Source of the DNA: Methanobacteriota archaeon
GTDB lineage: Archaea; Thermoplasmatota; Poseidoniia; Poseidoniales; Poseidoniaceae
Direction of reading: 5' to 3'
Length of the DNA stretch: 37,129 bases
Assembly (NCBI GenBank): GCA_949514915.1
Contig: CATFLP010000039.1
Coordinates: 1 to 37,129, forward strand
Part shown: positions 14,745-22,101 of the stretch, piece by piece
Layout of the letters: every line of letters starts with the position of its first letter
Numbering within the stretch: position 1 is the first letter of the stretch
The notes under the pieces: model-generated
Database searches by the model: none
What the model saw: only the letters and a program-made list of their open reading frames with translations
What the model was told of the DNA's origin: nothing
Made by a program: the position numbers and the translations under genes

Positions 14745-16148
14745 GTGGCATTAGCCACAATTTCTGAAATTGAAAAAAGAGTAGGATTAGACACTTATGC
14801 TGTCGAGAACGAAGGCATTGGTGGGCTACTTAAGGTTAAAATTTCAGATTTTAGAGTAGAAGAAGATTTTAAGAGGATTTCATTAGATCCTAAAGGAAGG
14901 TTTTCAGTAATTGAAGTTACACTCAAAAATTGGGAAACAAATAGATTCGTAAATCGCATATCAAAGGAATTGAAAATTTCTAGAAATAGAATTTGGTTTT
15001 CTGGTACAAAAGATAAGAGAGCTATTACAAGTCAACTTATGATAATTGATGCCCCAATGCATAAAATAGAGAATATTGAATTAAATGATGTGAATATTTC
15101 ATGCATAGGAAGAACACATCAAAAATTAAAATTTGGTGAGCATATTTCAAATAAATTCACTGTAATAGTAAGAGGTTGCGCAAAACAAGACGGTAGTCCA
15201 ATGAGTGATGATGAAGCCCTAAAAAATGCAAAAGAAATCATTTCAGACATGGAAGAAAAATTAGGTGAGGGTTTATTTCCTAATTGGATTGGACCTCAAC
15301 GTTTTGGAGGTTTAAGGGCTGTTACTGCAGAAGTAGGGCAGAAAGTAATTGATGAAGATTTCGAGGGGGCAGTAAATACTTACTTAGGAATGGTAAGCCC
15401 ATTTGAAAGCGAAGAAGTAATAGAATTTAGAGAACTATGGAATAATTCAAAAGACATTGAAGCTTGTTTAGAAATAATACCTAAAAAATTAGGTTTTGAA
15501 AGAAACATGCTTCAAAAATTAAAAACAACAGGAGATTACCTTTCTGCATTCAAAACACTTCCTAATAATTTACAATTAATGACAATTCATGCAGTACAAT
15601 CAAAAGTATTTAACAAATATTTAGCGTCAAGAATTAAATCAAAACTAACATTAAATCGCCCACTAATAGGAGATATTGTAGGGCACATAAATGAAAAAGG
15701 AAACATCGATGGGAAAAATATTGTTCTTGTTGAAAAAGACACATTAAAAAGAATTGAAAGAAATTGTAACTTAGGTCGTTTAGCCATAACAGGGCCATTG
15801 CCAGGATTTGAGAATATAATCGCAACTGGCAAAATTGGTAAATTAGAAAAAGAAGTTATTAAGAAGGAAAATTTTAATGAAAATAGTTGGCAAATAGATA
15901 AGATACCAAGATTATCTTCCTCTGGATCTCGCAGAGCAATAACAAGTAATTACAGAAACATAAGTATTGAATTATGTCCAAAAGAAGTAGAATCTGAGCA
16001 ATCAAAAAAATGGGATGAAGGACCTAAAAAAGGAGACAGATGGAATCCTGAAGGTGCTGCTTTAAAATTTAAATTTTCACTTCCTCCAGGATCATATGCA
16101 TCCATACTTCTGAGAGAAATAATGAGGTCACCAATTAACCACTATTAA
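14745..16148 (+). CDS. truD: tRNA pseudouridine synthase D
   Basis: Makes pseudouridine at position 13 of tRNA. The catalytic aspartate is D90 in FSGTKDKRAITSQ, the TruD signature. Other family blocks are visible: the N-terminal KISDFRVEEDF, FPNWIGPQRFGG, and near the end the final fold PPGSYASILLREIMR. The 467 residues fit the long archaeal/eukaryotic (Pus7-like) form with its inserted domain between about 180 and 380. The GTG start has a strong ribosome site; starting at TTG 14715 would add ten residues overlapping rpoL. It ends two bases from the convergent EF-1beta gene. With cbf5 it is the second pseudouridine synthase in this window. Confidence 0.93.
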   Translation: MALATISEIEKRVGLDTYAVENEGIGGLLKVKISDFRVEEDFKRISLDPKGRFSVIEVTLKNWETNRFVNRISKELKISRNRIWFSGTKDKRAITSQLMIIDAPMHKIENIELNDVNISCIGRTHQKLKFGEHISNKFTVIVRGCAKQDGSPMSDDEALKNAKEIISDMEEKLGEGLFPNWIGPQRFGGLRAVTAEVGQKVIDEDFEGAVNTYLGMVSPFESEEVIEFRELWNNSKDIEACLEIIPKKLGFERNMLQKLKTTGDYLSAFKTLPNNLQLMTIHAVQSKVFNKYLASRIKSKLTLNRPLIGDIVGHINEKGNIDGKNIVLVEKDTLKRIERNCNLGRLAITGPLPGFENIIATGKIGKLEKEVIKKENFNENSWQIDKIPRLSSSGSRRAITSNYRNISIELCPKEVESEQSKKWDEGPKKGDRWNPEGAALKFKFSLPPGSYASILLREIMRSPINHY

Positions 16149-16150
16149 TT

Positions 16151-16423
16151 TTAGAGAAGTCTTCCCATTCCAAGAACTTCTATTTCACCAACGCCTTCAA
16201 TGCTAGACATTGCTTCTTCGAATTTATCTACAAGACCTTCTGCATCTTCAATAACTGCATGTAATTCTACGTACATCAAACCAAAAGCAAGTGGCTTCTT
16301 TTCAACATTATGTATTTTACCAACTTCATTATCAATATTCTCTAATGATGTAACTAAATCATCTATTGCAACCTCTACATCTGGATCTGGCATTACTTTA
16401 TATTGAACTGCTACTTCTCCCAT
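16151..16423 (-). CDS. ef1b: Translation elongation factor 1-beta
   Basis: Archaeal aEF-1beta, the exchange factor that recycles GDP from EF-1alpha. At 90 residues it has the single ferredoxin-like domain. The start VAVQYKVMPDPDVEVAIDDL and the block KPLAFGLMYVELHAVIED are characteristic, and the C-terminus ends GVGEIEVLGMGRLL. The ATG at 16423 has AAGGTGA a few bases upstream, just after the stop of the zinc-ribbon gene. That gene order (zinc ribbon, then EF-1beta) is widespread in archaea and supports both calls. Confidence 0.93.
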   Translation of the reverse strand: MGEVAVQYKVMPDPDVEVAIDDLVTSLENIDNEVGKIHNVEKKPLAFGLMYVELHAVIEDAEGLVDKFEEAMSSIEGVGEIEVLGMGRLL

Positions 16424-16432
16424 AAAATCACC

Positions 16433-16600
16433 TTAAGGACCTGTGAAACCACAAGTTGTACATACATAGGTTACACCTTGATTTCTACAAATTGGACTCC
16501 TTCCTATGTGTGTTCCACATTCTGGGCATGGAAAAGATGTTGATTCAGGCTCTACTAAAGGTACGCCTGATGAATTACACACATCTGCTCTCTCTGCCAT
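16433..16600 (-). CDS. Small zinc-ribbon protein of the DUF1610 / HVO_2753 type
   Basis: A 55-residue protein found upstream of EF-1beta in many archaea and thought to bind RNA or help translation. The layout is recognisable: MAERADVCNSSG, FPCPECG at 23-29, RSPICRNQG and YVCTTCGFTGP at the end. Typical members have four CxxC knuckles making two zinc sites. Here the first knuckle is C8-NS-S11 and the third S35-PI-C38, so two of eight cysteines are missing while the second (C25, C28) and fourth (C47, C50) are intact. It may bind one zinc. The ATG at 16600 lies 32 bases downstream of a TATA-like block at 16632-16645. Confidence 0.88.
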   Translation of the reverse strand: MAERADVCNSSGVPLVEPESTSFPCPECGTHIGRSPICRNQGVTYVCTTCGFTGP

Positions 16601-16631
16601 ATTATGTCCAAAGCGGCCGACCTACTTCCAG

Positions 16632-16645
16632 TATATGAGTATATA
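16632..16645 (-). promoter_or_regulatory. Candidate TATA region for zinc ribbon and EF-1beta
   Basis: TATATACTCATATA on the minus strand contains two overlapping TATA-like blocks. Either would place initiation near 16605-16615, so the zinc-ribbon mRNA would be nearly leaderless. Confidence 0.45.
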
Positions 16646-16650
16646 GGAAC

Positions 16651-17367
16651 TTATTTTGCTTTATGTAACCTGAAACCAATTGCTGATTTTTCATTGACTT
16701 CTTCTTCTTCAGAATTATAGATTGTATTTAATTCAGAAAGTATAGAGGCACCAGTATTTTTCCAAGGCACATGATTTTTACAAATAAGATACACTTCAGA
16801 AGAACTATTCCTACTTGCTTCTGGAGAATATCTCTTTACACTAGAAAATCTAGGTTTAACTAATTGTATTAATTTTTCAATACCCTCTCCTTGAAAGATC
16901 TTTGTTACAAAATTGCCTCCAGGACAAAGTAAGGGTAATGAAAAATCAAAAACAGATGCTACAAGTTGTAATGAAATTATTTGGTCTCTTGACCAATTAC
17001 CTGTCAAATTAGGGGAAATATCTGAAACAACTGTATTTATCATTGAATCAGAAAATGCTTCAATTGTTCTTTTTTGTGTTTCTAGATCTGTAATATCTCC
17101 AACAATAAATACACAACCATCAACTGGTTCGCAAGGTTCTAAATCAACACCTACAACATATCCATCATCGCCTGCAAATTCAACAGAAACCTGAGACCAA
17201 CCTCCAGGATGTGAACCAACATCCAAAACATTATCTCCTTCACGAATTAAATTAAATTTCTTTTGAATTTGTATTAACTTAAAGGCTGAACGAGCACGAT
17301 AACCTGAATTTTTTGCCATTTTTCTCCAAGAATCCCTCCTGTGAGAATCAGCCCATCTGTCCGCCAT
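16651..17367 (-). CDS. rlmE: 23S rRNA 2'-O-ribose methyltransferase (RlmE/FtsJ family)
   Basis: S-adenosylmethionine-dependent methyltransferase of 238 residues. The SAM site is LDVGSHPGGWSQV (48-60), followed by acidic VDLEP (74-78) and GDITD (90-94). The catalytic K-D-K-E set is present: K30 in SAFKL, D116 in SDISPNLTG, K156 in VTKIFQG and E191 in SSEVYLI. The family methylates a uridine in the 23S A-loop; some archaeal and eukaryotic members act on tRNA instead, so the substrate is not certain. A 35-residue tail with an acidic patch extends past the core. Its ATG at 17367 faces the thioredoxin-like gene across about 60 bases. The zinc-ribbon gene follows on the same strand but has its own likely promoter. 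Confidence 0.92.
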   Translation of the reverse strand: MADRWADSHRRDSWRKMAKNSGYRARSAFKLIQIQKKFNLIREGDNVLDVGSHPGGWSQVSVEFAGDDGYVVGVDLEPCEPVDGCVFIVGDITDLETQKRTIEAFSDSMINTVVSDISPNLTGNWSRDQIISLQLVASVFDFSLPLLCPGGNFVTKIFQGEGIEKLIQLVKPRFSSVKRYSPEASRNSSSEVYLICKNHVPWKNTGASILSELNTIYNSEEEEVNEKSAIGFRLHKAK

Positions 17368-17429
17368 ATGTTAACCCAAGATAAACAAGCGAATAAAAGA
17401 CCCGTAACGTTTGGGACGTATTGATTGGG

Positions 17430-18362
17430 ATGAGTAGAAATGCAAAAATGCCAATAATTTTAATTTTATCACTGACCATGTGCTTATTGAATGGTTCTTT
17501 AATTAATCCCGATTCATTTACAAAAGATTTAACAAAAGGTATCGAAACTAAGGGAGGTTCTTTAATTCTTTTTGAGGAATATACTGCCACATGGTGCCAA
17601 ATATGTTCAGAAATAGAGCCTGGAATAGAGGATTTAACTTCTAAAAACAACGATAAAGTTGCATTATTAAAATTACATCCCTCAGATGGTGTTGATGAAC
17701 TTGGAAATTATGCTAGTTCTAAAAGAATCAGTTCATTATTCAATAATAGTCTCAAACAAACACCAACATTTCTATTAGATGGAGATATTGTTTTTGAAGG
17801 AGCACCAACAATGAGTCAATTAAATTCTATGATTTTACAAACTCAAAGTAAAAAATCAAATTTCACAGAAATATCATTTTCAGTTAAAAGAATTAATCAA
17901 ACTATACACTTTGAAATTAATATCGAGAATAATATTTCGGGATTAATCAACATAATGATACTTGAAAATAAGATGACAGCAAATAGTCCAGACGGTGATT
18001 TAAAAAAATATGATCATGTGCTAAGAAATATGTTAAGCATTAATGTAAGCAACAATAAATCAATTAATATTAATGAGCAATGGGGCTTTGAGATAAATAA
18101 ATCAGAAAATGGAATCCAAATGTTAGCAACATTCAACTTGGAGGGAGACATAAATATTGAAAATTTAGGATTTATCGCATCTCATGAAGTAATTACGGAA
18201 AATATCACTACTGTTCTTGGTACTGTAAAAATAATACAGGGAATTGAAACTAATAACAAGTACAATAATACCATTCCAATATTCATGATATTTCTTGCAT
18301 TGGGTATTTTTGCATCATTAGGTTTTTTGGAAAAGAAAAATAAAATTGATGATGATGAATAA
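17430..18362 (+). CDS. Membrane-anchored thioredoxin-like protein
   Basis: A 310-residue secreted protein with a thioredoxin fold. Residues 1-22 are a signal peptide (MSRNAKMPIILILSLTMCLL). The active site is CQIC in FEEYTATWCQICSEIEPG, with the helix and the cis-proline loop QTPTFLL behind it. A beta-rich domain follows the thioredoxin part, then a membrane helix (PIFMIFLALGIFASLGFL) and a charged tail (EKKNKIDDDE). The catalytic domain lies outside the cell. It probably takes part in thiol-disulfide exchange on secreted proteins; direction of flow is unknown. The ATG at 17430 is preferred to TTG at 17421. It is divergent from rlmE and lies close to VKOR and a second thioredoxin fold. Confidence 0.8.
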   Translation: MSRNAKMPIILILSLTMCLLNGSLINPDSFTKDLTKGIETKGGSLILFEEYTATWCQICSEIEPGIEDLTSKNNDKVALLKLHPSDGVDELGNYASSKRISSLFNNSLKQTPTFLLDGDIVFEGAPTMSQLNSMILQTQSKKSNFTEISFSVKRINQTIHFEINIENNISGLINIMILENKMTANSPDGDLKKYDHVLRNMLSINVSNNKSININEQWGFEINKSENGIQMLATFNLEGDINIENLGFIASHEVITENITTVLGTVKIIQGIETNNKYNNTIPIFMIFLALGIFASLGFLEKKNKIDDDE

Positions 18363-18409
18363 CTAACTAATAATTAACAAATTCTAAGATTTAATGCGAA
18401 TGTATTATG

Positions 18410-18425
18410 TGCTAGTATGCTAGTA
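18410..18425 (+). repeat. Tandem direct repeat TGCTAGTA x2
   Basis: Two perfect adjacent copies of an 8-base unit end eight bases before the ATG at 18434. They could be a regulator site or chance. Confidence 0.6.
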
Positions 18426-18433
18426 AACATAAC

Positions 18434-18706
18434 ATGAGGGAACGTCTGGAGCAAAAAAACTTAGTAAGAACAATATTAAATGAATGGCTAATTGAATATA
18501 CAGTAGAATCAAGTAACGGGATAGAACATCACCTCAACATTATTGAAGCCATGGACATTAAAGAAGTTCAAATCAAGTTGTTTTCAGATTTGAGAGAAAG
18601 GTATCCTGCAGAAGCAAGAATAGAAGTGACTATTTTAATGTTAGAAATAGTTCAAAATAAAGCTGAAATAGATTTATTCAACACTCACGAAGAATATGTC
18701 CCATAA
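18434..18706 (+). CDS. Hypothetical protein, 90 aa
   Basis: No family is recognised. The protein is acidic, without cysteines or membrane segments. Predicted helices (LVRTILNEWLIEYTV, then MDIKEVQIKLFSDLRERYP) and a strand (RIEVTILMLEIVQ) suggest a small alpha/beta domain. No ribosome site precedes the ATG at 18434, so the transcript may be leaderless. A TGCTAGTA direct repeat lies just upstream. It sits between the thioredoxin-like gene on the same strand and the convergent VKOR gene, and may be unrelated to disulfide chemistry. Confidence 0.65.
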   Translation: MRERLEQKNLVRTILNEWLIEYTVESSNGIEHHLNIIEAMDIKEVQIKLFSDLRERYPAEARIEVTILMLEIVQNKAEIDLFNTHEEYVP

Positions 18707-18725
18707 GTAACAATTTATATCTAAA

Positions 18726-19319
18726 TTATGTGTTCTGATTAATTGGAGAATTATCCCATAAACCCGATTGATGAATATCATAAATCCAATAAGATGAAAT
18801 TAATACTAGTAAGTTAGCTAAATGCGCACCTGTACAATATTGACAAAAGACTCCTAATTCAAAAACTTCAACATAGATTAACCATAATATTGGGACCATT
18901 CCCATTGCAGGAATAATAAATAATGCATTTATCCAATTTCCAATATTTTTATCTTCGGGCGATTTCCTAAGTACTAATAAAATAAAAATTATGGATGCAA
19001 AGGCTAACATCCCAAGAATTCCCCATGGAATTCCAAAAAATGGATCCGCATTATATGCGTCATTGGATATCACGTCCCCGCAATTAAAAACGCTAAAAGC
19101 AGAACAACCAGAATTACCTCCTACTTCATGTAATTTCTGATGAATATAATAAGTATGTGTACTTACTAAATATCCTCCAAAAGATAAAAGCAACATCCCA
19201 TTTATCATTCTAGTCTGAGTACTATGAAATTTTGATGAAAATCGGCCCCCTGCGGGAGAAACTAATAAAAAACCACTAATTATCATCACTAAATAAAGAT
19301 ACAATGGCCAATCAGTCAT
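18726..19319 (-). CDS. Vitamin K epoxide reductase (VKOR) family disulfide-forming protein
   Basis: A 197-residue integral membrane quinone reductase that re-oxidises thioredoxin-fold partners. It has the VKOR cysteines: the loop pair C72 and C80 (GCSAFSVFNCGDV), S85 soon after, and the CxxC at C159 and C162 (FCQYC) at the edge of a helix. Hydrophobic helices lie at about 6-20, 38-55, 97-117, 132-152 and 165-180. The ATG at 19319 is one base after the stop of the CPHC thioredoxin gene and has GGTG upstream; the longer frame from 19364 would overlap that gene. The pair makes a complete oxidase plus carrier, as in bacteria and archaea that lack DsbB. Confidence 0.9.
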   Translation of the reverse strand: MTDWPLYLYLVMIISGFLLVSPAGGRFSSKFHSTQTRMINGMLLLSFGGYLVSTHTYYIHQKLHEVGGNSGCSAFSVFNCGDVISNDAYNADPFFGIPWGILGMLAFASIIFILLVLRKSPEDKNIGNWINALFIIPAMGMVPILWLIYVEVFELGVFCQYCTGAHLANLLVLISSYWIYDIHQSGLWDNSPINQNT

Positions 19320-19320
19320 A

Positions 19321-20049
19321 TTAAACACCACTAACCTGAGAACATAATTGATTATCTCCTCCATCCTTACAAATTAAATTAGTTAATTCAATTCCAATCT
19401 CATTAAGATTATCTTGTTGCCCATCCCATCCAACAATACCATTTGGTTTTAGAATCATATAATGAGGTGTTCCTTTTGGAGAATACTTTTGAAATATTTC
19501 ATTACTTAAATCATCAATATATACTCCTGGATGTGGATCTCCTGGTCTTGTTGAACAATCTTTAGAATCACCAAAGCATCCACTATGAGGGAGTTTCTCT
19601 TGGAATGCTACAATCTCTTCTATAGATGATGTATGGCCATCTATTGGCAATTGAACTGCGATAATAATGAATTGTACTCTGTCTGCCACTCCATAATCAA
19701 TTAATTGTGAATTTAAACTACTTATTTTACCCGCAGAATTCCAACAATGTGGGCAATCAGTATCTAAAAATTCAATGATCGTGAAAACACCTTCAGTATA
19801 ATTTCCAGACCAATTCATATCTAAATGCTCATATAATCTATATGAAAACCAATCTGCAGTATCATTACCTGGAAGATGTGCTAACCCTGTAAAATCGGGA
19901 GCCATCTCTCCTTTTCCTATACCTGCAGTCACTCCATTTGTATTTATTGAAACTACTAAGAAAGATGCCAATAATAGGCTTACTACAAATATAGCACCAG
20001 GCATCCATTCCGCTGCATCATCATTTTTTTCAATTTCTATTCTTCTCAA
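19321..20049 (-). CDS. Membrane-anchored thioredoxin-fold protein (CPHC), VKOR partner
   Basis: A 242-residue protein with one N-terminal membrane helix (about 18-36) and an outer thioredoxin domain. The active site is C99-PH-C102 in EFLDTDCPHCWNSAG, the dipeptide found in DsbA. GKGEMAPDFTG is the peroxiredoxin/TlpA-like entry strand, and GTPHYMILKPNG is the cis-proline loop. Extra cysteines (GCFGDSKDCS and LICKDGGDNQLC) may form structural disulfides. It likely oxidises secreted proteins and is recharged by the VKOR encoded one base downstream. The TTG at 20049 is supported by AGGTGA five bases upstream. It follows the epimerase gene by eight bases, giving an epimerase-thioredoxin-VKOR operon. 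Confidence 0.85.
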   Translation of the reverse strand: MRRIEIEKNDDAAEWMPGAIFVVSLLLASFLVVSINTNGVTAGIGKGEMAPDFTGLAHLPGNDTADWFSYRLYEHLDMNWSGNYTEGVFTIIEFLDTDCPHCWNSAGKISSLNSQLIDYGVADRVQFIIIAVQLPIDGHTSSIEEIVAFQEKLPHSGCFGDSKDCSTRPGDPHPGVYIDDLSNEIFQKYSPKGTPHYMILKPNGIVGWDGQQDNLNEIGIELTNLICKDGGDNQLCSQVSGV

Positions 20050-20057
20050 ATAATCAC

Positions 20058-21005
20058 CTAAAGACCAATTTCTTCAATTAATGATTTTGCAGTATGCCTA
20101 ACTGCATCATCACTTTGAAAATTACAATTAAATCCGCTTTCTGTTAATTTATTAACTTCCAACATTGCTTTTGGAACATCCCCAGCCCATCCTCTATCTC
20201 CTCCAGTAAATTCTATTTTTACATTGGAATAACCTGTTGATTCAATTACTATTTCAGCAATTCTACTAACAGAACAAGTATCTGAAGAACCTAAATTTAC
20301 ATAATTTAAATCTTCATTAAATTTTTCTACAACATGAATCATCGCCCTAGAGCAATCAATAACTTCCATATATGACTTTTCTTGAAGTCCATTTCCTAAA
20401 ACCTCAAGTCTACTTGGATCTTTTTTTAATTTATGAATAAAATCAAATATAACTCCGTGAGTTCCTCTTGTACCAATTATATTAGCAAATCTAAAAATCC
20501 AAGCTTTAATTCCAAAAGTTCCTACCCATGCACTAATTAATCCTTCAGAACCTAATTTTGACGCACCATATAAACTAATTGGGAATAATGGACCATAATC
20601 TTCGGGTGTTGGCATTTTTTTGGCCTCTCCATAAACTACTGAGGATGAAGCAAATGCAATATTCTTACAACCATTAATTCTCATTGACTCTAATACATTA
20701 TATGTTGCAACAGTACCTTGTTTAAGATCAGTATCTGTTATTGTAGTTCCTAATCTTATGTCTGGATTTGCAGCTAAATGATAAACAATATCAATATCTC
20801 CCATTGAGTCCTTTAGTTTTTCTAAATCTAATAAATCTCCATTAATAAATTCTAAATTACCTGTTGATTTAGCAGAATCTAAAAAATTAATTTTACCACT
20901 CGAGAGATTATCATAAACAATCACATCATTGCCTGCTTTGATTAATTCATCTACAAGATGCGAGCCAATAAAACCAGCACCTCCTGTCACAAACACTCGG
21001 CTCAT
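20058..21005 (-). CDS. NAD-dependent nucleotide-sugar epimerase
   Basis: A 315-residue extended short-chain dehydrogenase of the UDP-glucose 4-epimerase type. The NAD site is TGGAGFIGSHL (7-17), the acidic residue for ribose is D32 in VYDNLSSG, and the catalytic set is S120-122, Y146 and K150 in YGASK. HLAANPDI (76-83) and the RFANIIGTRGTHGVIFDFI substrate loop fit GalE and related enzymes, and EVIDCSRAMIH is the usual C-terminal block. Exact sugar is not certain: UDP-glucose, UDP-glucuronate or N-acetyl forms are possible. It probably feeds surface glycans built by nearby GT2 enzymes. The ATG at 21005 is the first gene of an operon with the thioredoxin-fold and VKOR genes and diverges from the DPM1-like glycosyltransferase. 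Confidence 0.88.
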   Translation of the reverse strand: MSRVFVTGGAGFIGSHLVDELIKAGNDVIVYDNLSSGKINFLDSAKSTGNLEFINGDLLDLEKLKDSMGDIDIVYHLAANPDIRLGTTITDTDLKQGTVATYNVLESMRINGCKNIAFASSSVVYGEAKKMPTPEDYGPLFPISLYGASKLGSEGLISAWVGTFGIKAWIFRFANIIGTRGTHGVIFDFIHKLKKDPSRLEVLGNGLQEKSYMEVIDCSRAMIHVVEKFNEDLNYVNLGSSDTCSVSRIAEIVIESTGYSNVKIEFTGGDRGWAGDVPKAMLEVNKLTESGFNCNFQSDDAVRHTAKSLIEEIGL

Positions 21006-21122
21006 ATTGTATTTCCGAGTGTAATAGATATATTGAATATACGTACAATAGTTCTCAATTAGAGATTATTTTCATTACTATATTAGGTAAGACCAAATAG
21101 ATATGACTTTAGCAATTAATTA

Positions 21123-22049
21123 ATGGAAGAGGATGAAAGAGCTATACAAAATGAGGAGAAAATCCTTGTAGGCATCCCATTATTTAATTCGGAAGAAACT
21201 ATTGCATCCATAGTTCTATCATCAATGAAATATTCTGATGAAGTTGTTTGCATAGATGATGGTTCAACAGATTTATCAGCAGAAATTGCAAAAAAAACAG
21301 GAGCAACAGTTATTTCTCATGAGAAAAATAGAGGCGTGGGCGGAGTTGCTAAAACACTATTTAATTATGCAAAAGAAAAAAATGCATCTGTAGTTGTTTT
21401 AATCGATAGTGATGGGCAGCACAACCCAGAAGATTTACCAAAATTAATTGAACCTTTAAAAAAAGGAAAAGCAGACTTAGTCATAGGTTCAAGGTTTGTA
21501 AGTGGAGGCAAAAGTAAGGATATGCCAACATATAGAAAATTTGGTTTAAAAATGATCAATACTGTTAGTAAATGGCATTCGAAACAACTAGTTAGAGATA
21601 CTCAGTCTGGATATCGTGCATTTAATAAAAAAGCAATAAATACAGTTAGATTTGAAAATGAAGGCATGAAATCATCACTAGAAATATTGGAATCTATTTC
21701 AGATAAAGGCCTAAGAATTTTAGAAGTTCCAACAACAATAAGATATGACCTAGATAAAACATCTAGTTTACATCCAATACCACATGGAATTTCTGTTTTT
21801 AGCTATGCACTACTAACACTATCTCAAAAAAAGCCTTTGTTGGTTTTTGGAGCACCTGGTTTGTTAATGATAATTCTTGGTGCTATGTTTGGATTAAGAA
21901 CAATAAATCATGTCTCACAATGGACAGGACTAACTGTTGGACCTGGAGTAACATTTGTATGGATTGGTGCATTAGGCATTCCATTACTTGTTTCAGGAAT
22001 AGTTTTACAATATGCAAGAAAAGTTCTCAAAGATTCAATACAGCAATAA
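21123..22049 (+). CDS. GT2 glycosyltransferase, DPM1-like, with C-terminal membrane tail
   Basis: Family 2 glycosyltransferase of 308 residues, close to dolichol-phosphate mannosyltransferases. It should move a sugar from a nucleotide donor to a lipid phosphate at the inner membrane face. Motifs: IPLFNSEETI (18-27), DDGSTD (45-50), NRGVGGVAK (69-77), DSDGQH (95-100, metal binding) and TQSGYRAF (160-167). Two membrane helices follow (about 239-259 and 275-295), introduced by FGAPGLLMI. The same tail appears in the degenerate protein at 34512. The ATG at 21123 gives an acidic leader. It diverges from the sugar epimerase, which may supply its donor, and is followed by an RND exporter after 52 bases. 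Confidence 0.9.
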   Translation: MEEDERAIQNEEKILVGIPLFNSEETIASIVLSSMKYSDEVVCIDDGSTDLSAEIAKKTGATVISHEKNRGVGGVAKTLFNYAKEKNASVVVLIDSDGQHNPEDLPKLIEPLKKGKADLVIGSRFVSGGKSKDMPTYRKFGLKMINTVSKWHSKQLVRDTQSGYRAFNKKAINTVRFENEGMKSSLEILESISDKGLRILEVPTTIRYDLDKTSSLHPIPHGISVFSYALLTLSQKKPLLVFGAPGLLMIILGAMFGLRTINHVSQWTGLTVGPGVTFVWIGALGIPLLVSGIVLQYARKVLKDSIQQ

Positions 22050-22063
22050 TAATTATCAAACAA

Positions 22064-22087
22064 GGGTTTAATTCATGAAATAAACCC
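22064..22087. promoter_or_regulatory. 24-bp near-perfect palindrome, operator candidate
   Basis: Arms GGGTTTA and TAAACCC flank a core with a perfect TTCATGAA palindrome. Of the twelve pairs only one mismatches. It lies between the GT2 stop at 22049 and the RND start at 22102, close to where transcription of the exporter would begin if the AT-rich block near 22047-22055 is its TATA box. There is no T-run after it, so an operator is more likely than a terminator. Confidence 0.55.
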
Positions 22088-22101
22088 GACTCGGCTTAAC
22101 C

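Noticed and set aside
16456-16638. Plus-strand 60-codon ORF
   Set aside because: It is the shadow of the zinc-ribbon gene on the minus strand, which has a recognisable family match.
21005-21050. TATTGTA / TACAATA pair in the epimerase-GT2 gap
   Set aside because: Short and AT-rich; not convincing above background.
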